From Variovorax paradoxus (GTDB lineage Bacteria; Pseudomonadota; Gammaproteobacteria; Burkholderiales; Burkholderiaceae_C): 64,000 nucleotides of DNA. Both the position numbers and the translations under genes were made by a program. Location of the stretch: positions 1 through 64,000 of the forward strand of contig NZ_JAUSRN010000007.1 of assembly GCF_030811855.1 (NCBI RefSeq), given 5' to 3'. Numbering within the stretch: the stretch's first letter is position 1; each line of letters begins with the position of its first letter. The notes under the pieces are model-generated. The model did no database searches. It was not told the origin of the DNA and worked only from the letters and a program-made list of their open reading frames with translations. Positions 59,875-64,000 of this stretch are shown one piece after another.

Positions 59875-61467
59875 TCAGGCGGAGGCGCCTGCCGTTGTGA
59901 GGTTGTTGAAAGATGGCTCTGCGGCGGACGTGGCCGCAGCCACGGTGGGCGACGGCGCATGCCAGGCACGCAGCACCGCATAGCCGCGCCACGGCCGCCA
60001 TGCTTGCGATGCCTCACTGGCCGCGCGCGCGGTGGTCACGCCCAATGCCTTCTGCAGCGCGACGTCGCCCGCAGGAAACGCATCGGGCCAGCGCAGCGCG
60101 CGCATCGCGATGTACTGTGCGGTCCAGGCGCCGATGCCGGGGAGCTCCTGCAGCGCGGCAATGGTCGATGGCACGTCGGCACCCGCATGCAGCGCCAGTT
60201 TGCCGGCGGCGACCTCGCGGGCGATGGCCTGCAACGCGGCCTGCCGCTGCCGCACGATGCCGAGCTGCCCGAGTGCATCGCCGCTTGCTTCGGCGAGGGC
60301 CGCGGGTGTAGGGAACAAGCGGTTCAGACCCTCAATGGGCGTGGCGATCGGCTCGCCGAAAGCCTCGACCAGCCGCGAACCCAGCGTGCGCGCCGCGGCC
60401 ACCGTGATCTGCTGGCCCAGCACTGCGCGCACCGCAAGCTCGAAGCCGTCGACCGTGCCCGGTACGCGCAGCCCGTCGCCATGGGGAAAGGCCTCGTGCA
60501 GCGCGGCGTTGATGGCCATCGGCTCGGCATCGAGATCGAGCATGGCGCGTGCGCGGCTGATGACGATCGGCAGCACCGCGGCCAGCGAATCACTCACCGA
60601 GAGCAGCATCTGCTCGCGCTCCATGTCGAAACGCAGTTGCAGCCAGCCGGCATGCGTTTGCCCGCCTTGCTGCACGCGCAGCGTCCGGGCCAAGCGAACA
60701 TATGTCGGCGTGCTGCCCTTGACGGGCGCCTTGCCGTCGGCCGTGCTTGCGACCTCGACACCGCGCAGCGCACGCCGTGCAAAGAAGCTGAGCATCGCGT
60801 CCGCGTCGTAGGGTGGGCGAAAGCCCAGGCGCACTTCGATGGCCTTGCCTTCGCCGCCCTCGGCACCGCCAGCGCGCCGCAGCGCACTGGGGTTGAGGCC
60901 GTAATGTTCCACGAACGCCGCGTTGAAGCGGCGCACGCTCGCAAAGCCGCTGGCCAGTGCGACCTGCGTCATCGGCAGGCGCGTGTCGGCAATCAACTGC
61001 TTGGCGGCCAGCAGGCGCCGCGTTTGCAGATACTGCAACGGGGACACGCCGAACTGCGCCTCGAAGATGCGCCTGAGGTGGCGATCGCTCACGCCGAGCC
61101 GCGCCGCGATCTGCGCCGCGCCTGGGCCTTCTTCGGCCCATGCATCGGGTTCGTCGATGAGCCGTGCGGCCTGCAATGCGAGGATGCGCGAGGCGTCTTC
61201 GGTCGACCAGCTGGCGGCACGCGGCGCGAGTTCGGGCCGGCAGCGCAGGCAGGGGCGAAAGCCCTCGGCCTCGGCCTGTGCCGCATGGCGAAAGAACCTG
61301 CAGTTCTCGCGCCGCGGCAACTTCACGCGGCAGACAGGCCGGCAATAGATGCCGGTGGAGGTCACCGCGGTGAAGAAGGAGCCGTCGAAGCGCGCGTCGT
61401 GCGTCTTCATGGCCAGGTAGCAGGCGTCGCTCTCGAGTGCTTCGGTGGAGGCGTGAGGGGTAGGCAT
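59875..61467 (-). CDS. Ada (AraC-type) - AlkA fusion, alkylation repair regulator and glycosylase
   Basis: A 530-residue three-part protein. The N-terminus is the Ada zinc domain with Cys42, Cys46, Cys73 and Cys76 (IYCRPVC, PCLRC), which senses methyl phosphotriesters. An AraC-type helix-turn-helix follows (about 120-200: AARLGVSDRHLRRIFEAQFG, ALASGFASVRRFNAAF). The C-terminal 290 residues are an AlkA-type 3-methyladenine DNA glycosylase with VLGQQITVAAARTLG, the HhH motif LPGIGAWTAQYIAMR and catalytic Asp in FPAGDVALQ. The Ada C-terminal methyltransferase domain is absent and is encoded by the next gene. ATG 61467 is used; TTG 61473 is in frame. Confidence 0.95.
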   Translation of the reverse strand: MPTPHASTEALESDACYLAMKTHDARFDGSFFTAVTSTGIYCRPVCRVKLPRRENCRFFRHAAQAEAEGFRPCLRCRPELAPRAASWSTEDASRILALQAARLIDEPDAWAEEGPGAAQIAARLGVSDRHLRRIFEAQFGVSPLQYLQTRRLLAAKQLIADTRLPMTQVALASGFASVRRFNAAFVEHYGLNPSALRRAGGAEGGEGKAIEVRLGFRPPYDADAMLSFFARRALRGVEVASTADGKAPVKGSTPTYVRLARTLRVQQGGQTHAGWLQLRFDMEREQMLLSVSDSLAAVLPIVISRARAMLDLDAEPMAINAALHEAFPHGDGLRVPGTVDGFELAVRAVLGQQITVAAARTLGSRLVEAFGEPIATPIEGLNRLFPTPAALAEASGDALGQLGIVRQRQAALQAIAREVAAGKLALHAGADVPSTIAALQELPGIGAWTAQYIAMRALRWPDAFPAGDVALQKALGVTTARAASEASQAWRPWRGYAVLRAWHAPSPTVAAATSAAEPSFNNLTTAGASA

Positions 61468-61578
61468 GGGCAAATGATAAGGTTTCGAGTCGTTTCAACT
61501 GGCCGTTTTCGGACATGTGGGCGCTGGAACGCTTGCCTACAATGGCCCGGTCTCCAGAACCAACAGGGAATGCCCTTC

Positions 61579-62961
61579 ATGCAACTCAGCGCATCGATAT
61601 TCAAGGCCTATGACATCCGAGGCGTGGTACCTGTCACGCTGGATGCAGAGGTCGCAGAAGCGCTCGGCCGGGCTTTCGGCAGCGCCGCCCGCGCGGCCGG
61701 TGAAAAGACCGTGGCCGTGGGCCGCGATGGCCGCCTTTCTGGCCCCGCGCTCGTCGAGGCATTGATCGACGGCCTGGTCGCCACCGGCATCGAAGTGATC
61801 GACGTGGGTGCGGTCACTACGCCCATGCTCTACTTTGCGGCGCACACGCTGTGCTCGAGCGGCATCCAGGTCACGGGCAGCCACAACCCCAAGGACTACA
61901 ACGGCTTCAAGATGGTGCTGGCGGGGCGTGCCATCTACGGCGACGAGATCCAGGGCCTGCGCAAGGTGATGGAAGACGGCAGCGCGAAGCTCGCACCCGG
62001 CGGCAGCGTGCGCAAGGTCGACGTGACCGAGGCTTACACGCAGCGCATCGTCGGCGACATCAAGCTGGCGCGACCGCTCAAGATCGTGGTCGATTCGGGC
62101 AACGGCATCGCGGGCGCCACGGCACCCGCCATCTTTCGCGCCATCGGCTGCGAAGTGACCGAGCTGTTCAGCGAAGTCGACGGCGACTTTCCCAATCACC
62201 ACCCCGATCCGAGCAAGCTCGAGAACCTCAAGGACCTGATGGCCGCGCTGGCCACGGGCGATGCCGAACTGGGCCTGGCTTTCGACGGCGACGGCGACCG
62301 CCTTGGCATTGTTACCAAGGACGGCCAGAACATCTTCCCCGACCGCCAGATGCAGCTGTTTGCGCAGGACGTGCTCTCGCGCGTGCCTGGCGGCACCATT
62401 GTGTACGACGTGAAGTGCTCGCAGCGCCTGGCGCCGGCCATCGAGGCGGCGGGCGGCAAGCCGATGATCTTCAAGACCGGTCATTCGCTCATCAAGGCCA
62501 AGATGAAGGAAATCGATTCGCCGCTCGGCGGCGAGATGAGCGGCCATATCTTCTTCAAGGAGCGCTGGTACGGCTTCGACGATGGCACTTATGCGGGCTG
62601 CCGCCTGCTCGAGATATTGAGCAAGACGCCGAACGCGAGCGACACGCTCAATGCATTGCCTACGAGCTTCTCGACCCCCGAACTCAACGTGAAGTGCGCC
62701 GAAGGCGAACCGCACGCGGTGGTCGACCAGCTCGTCGCCGGCGCGAGCTTCGCGGCACCCGCGGTGGTCTCGACCATCGACGGCCTGCGCGTCGACTGGC
62801 CGGACGGCTTCGGGCTCATTCGCGCTTCCAACACCACGCCGGTGCTGGTGCTGCGCTTCGAGGGCCAGACCGATGCGGCCCTGAAGCGCATCGAAGCCGA
62901 AATGCTCGCGCTCCTTCGAACCGTCAAAGCCGACGCGACGCTGGCCGAAGCGTCGCACTGA
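61579..62961 (+). CDS. Phosphomannomutase/phosphoglucomutase (AlgC/ManB family)
   Basis: A 460-residue alpha-D-phosphohexomutase, full length for the family. The N-terminal FKAYDIRG is typical; the catalytic phosphoserine lies in GSHNPKDYNGFK; the Mg-binding loop is FDGDGDR; the sugar-binding loop is GGEMSGHIFF; and the C-terminal phosphate loop is RASNTTPVLVLRFE. It interconverts hexose 6- and 1-phosphates for LPS and exopolysaccharide precursors. AGGGAA sits 8 bp before ATG 61579; an in-frame ATG at 61570 is less well placed. waaA starts 5 bp downstream, consistent with an LPS role. Confidence 0.96.
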   Translation: MQLSASIFKAYDIRGVVPVTLDAEVAEALGRAFGSAARAAGEKTVAVGRDGRLSGPALVEALIDGLVATGIEVIDVGAVTTPMLYFAAHTLCSSGIQVTGSHNPKDYNGFKMVLAGRAIYGDEIQGLRKVMEDGSAKLAPGGSVRKVDVTEAYTQRIVGDIKLARPLKIVVDSGNGIAGATAPAIFRAIGCEVTELFSEVDGDFPNHHPDPSKLENLKDLMAALATGDAELGLAFDGDGDRLGIVTKDGQNIFPDRQMQLFAQDVLSRVPGGTIVYDVKCSQRLAPAIEAAGGKPMIFKTGHSLIKAKMKEIDSPLGGEMSGHIFFKERWYGFDDGTYAGCRLLEILSKTPNASDTLNALPTSFSTPELNVKCAEGEPHAVVDQLVAGASFAAPAVVSTIDGLRVDWPDGFGLIRASNTTPVLVLRFEGQTDAALKRIEAEMLALLRTVKADATLAEASH

Positions 62962-62966
62962 GCCCC

Positions 62967-64000
62967 GTGCGTTCGCTGCTGCTGCGCCTCTATGGCGCCT
63001 TCACCACCGCCGTGCAACCGCTGGTTCGCCGCAAGCTGCGGCGCCGCGCGGTGGCCGAGCCCGGCTACGCCGTGGCCGTCGAAGAGCGCTTCGGCCACTA
63101 CGACGATGCCATCACCGGCGAAGGCCAGTGCTGGGTGCACGCGGTTTCGCTTGGCGAAACGCGCGCCGCCGCCATCCTGATCGCGGAGCTGCGCAGGCAA
63201 TATCCGGGCATCCCTATCCTGCTCACGCATGGGACCGCCACAGGCCGCGAAGAGGGCGCCAAGCTGCTCGAGTCCGGCGATACGCAGGTCTGGCAGCCAT
63301 GGGACACCCCGGGGGCCGTGGCGCGTTTTCTCGACCGCTTCCAGCCGCGCATCGGCGTGCTGATGGAAACCGAAGTCTGGCCCGAGATGGCCGCGGCCTG
63401 TGCCGAGCGCCGCATCCCGCTGGTGCTGGCCAATGCGCGGCTCAACGAAAAATCGCTGGCTGCGGCCGAGCGCCTGGGCTGGCTCGCGCGGCCCGCGTAC
63501 TCGGCGCTGGCCGCCGTATGGGCGCAGACCGAAGCCGATGCGCACCGGCTGGTGTCGCTCGGCGCCAAGGTGGCCGGCATCTACGGCAACCTCAAGTTCG
63601 ACGCCTCGCCCGATGCGCGCCAGCTCAACGCCGCCGTGGCGCTGCGCGAGCGCCTGCCGCGTCCGATGGTGGTGCTCGCGAGCTCGCGCGACGGTGAGGA
63701 GCGCATGCTGCTCGACGTGCTGAAGCGCTTTGGCGCCACCTCGCCCGTGCCGCCCGAGCAGGGCGCCGTTCGTTCGATTGCCAAGCGTGTGCACGACGTG
63801 CAATGGATGATCGTGCCGCGCCATCCGCAGCGCTTCGACGAAGTGGCCGCGCTGATCGAATCGCAGGGCTTTGCGGTGGCGCGCCGCAGCGCCGCGGGCG
63901 AGCCGGCCGAAGCCGAGATCTGGCTAGGCGATTCGCTTGGCGAAATGGCGCTCTACTATGGCTTGGCCGACGTCGCGCTGCTCGGCGGAAGCTTCGAGCC
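62967..64000 (+). CDS. waaA: 3-deoxy-D-manno-octulosonic acid (Kdo) transferase, 3' partial
   Basis: The frame opens at GTG 62967, 5 bp after the mutase stop, and runs off the window after about 344 codons. Recognised blocks are an N-terminal basic/hydrophobic anchor region, CWVHAVSLGETRAAAILI, LLTHGTATGRE, the MET-EVWPE motif (VLMETEVWPEM), PLVLANARLNEKS, GNLKFD, VPRHPQRFDEV and ALLGGSFEP just before the edge. WaaA (KdtA) transfers Kdo to lipid A precursor at the inner membrane, an essential LPS core step. Confidence 0.94.
   Translation, partial: MRSLLLRLYGAFTTAVQPLVRRKLRRRAVAEPGYAVAVEERFGHYDDAITGEGQCWVHAVSLGETRAAAILIAELRRQYPGIPILLTHGTATGREEGAKLLESGDTQVWQPWDTPGAVARFLDRFQPRIGVLMETEVWPEMAAACAERRIPLVLANARLNEKSLAAAERLGWLARPAYSALAAVWAQTEADAHRLVSLGAKVAGIYGNLKFDASPDARQLNAAVALRERLPRPMVVLASSRDGEERMLLDVLKRFGATSPVPPEQGAVRSIAKRVHDVQWMIVPRHPQRFDEVAALIESQGFAVARRSAAGEPAEAEIWLGDSLGEMALYYGLADVALLGGSFE

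Noticed and set aside
59347..61578. In-frame extension of the phosphomannomutase to over 1200 residues
   Set aside because: The extension covers the opposite-strand Ogt and Ada/AlkA genes, while the mutase family begins at FKAYDIRG just after ATG 61579, which has a ribosome-binding site.

Overview
The window is a high-G+C chromosomal segment that reads as a betaproteobacterium of the Comamonadaceae, most likely Variovorax or a close relative. This is inferred from gene content: trimeric autotransporters paired with SmpA/OmpA lipoproteins, a hybrid PKS-NRPS lipopeptide siderophore locus of the kind described for Variovorax, and an LPS Kdo transferase. It was not tested by any search.

Left part (1-12.4 kb): a surface-adhesion locus. 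A trimeric autotransporter adhesin (5' end outside the window, built from near-identical 663-bp tandem repeats) is followed by an SmpA/OmlA-OmpA lipoprotein of the TpgA type. Next come an OmpR-type response regulator, a LysM-FecR exported protein and a CHASE2 sensor histidine kinase. A second adhesin plus a second TpgA-like lipoprotein follow. Two adhesin/lipoprotein cassettes thus bracket one envelope-sensing module that probably regulates them. The second adhesin has an N-terminal segment that looks like a module common in Bacteroidetes surface proteins. Small envelope genes follow up to 15.3 kb: a secreted Ala/Pro-rich protein, an L,D-transpeptidase-like protein, a GlsB/YeaQ-type membrane protein, a YSC84-type lipoprotein and, on the minus strand, an orphan ParB-N protein.

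Middle part (15.5-54.8 kb): a complete lipopeptide siderophore island. It starts with a Fur-box-like site, a PvdS/OrbS-type ECF sigma factor and a minimal FecR-N (DUF4880) protein. An MbtH protein, type II thioesterase and Sfp-type PPTase follow, then a 25-kb co-directional assembly line joined by overlapping stop/start codons: FAAL-ACP-C-A-PCP / KS-AT-KR-ACP / C-A-PCP / C-A-PCP-E-C-A-PCP / C-A-PCP-TE. Read by eye, the adenylation pockets give fatty acyl - X - (malonate-derived beta-hydroxy unit) - Ser - D-(basic residue) - Thr - X, where the first and last A domains share one pocket. On the minus strand are a TonB-dependent receptor, ornithine/lysine N-monooxygenase, IucB-type acetyltransferase, hydroxyornithine formyltransferase and FhuF-type reductase. 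These supply hydroxamates, uptake and iron release. Divergent to them is a PvdE-like ABC exporter. A second Fur-box-like site with a second ECF sigma factor and two more mini-FecR-N-like proteins closes the island. Between the NRPS genes and the receptor is a lower-G+C islet with three small unknown genes, next to an ISL3-like transposase remnant.

Right part (54.9-64 kb): ordinary chromosomal genes. These are a GST, a PhnD-like binding protein, an outer-membrane barrel, a DUF1345 membrane protein, an EamA transporter, a split Ada/AlkA plus Ogt alkylation-repair pair, phosphomannomutase/phosphoglucomutase and the start of waaA (cut by the window end). No tRNA, rRNA or CRISPR array was seen. 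All domain and substrate assignments are by eye.
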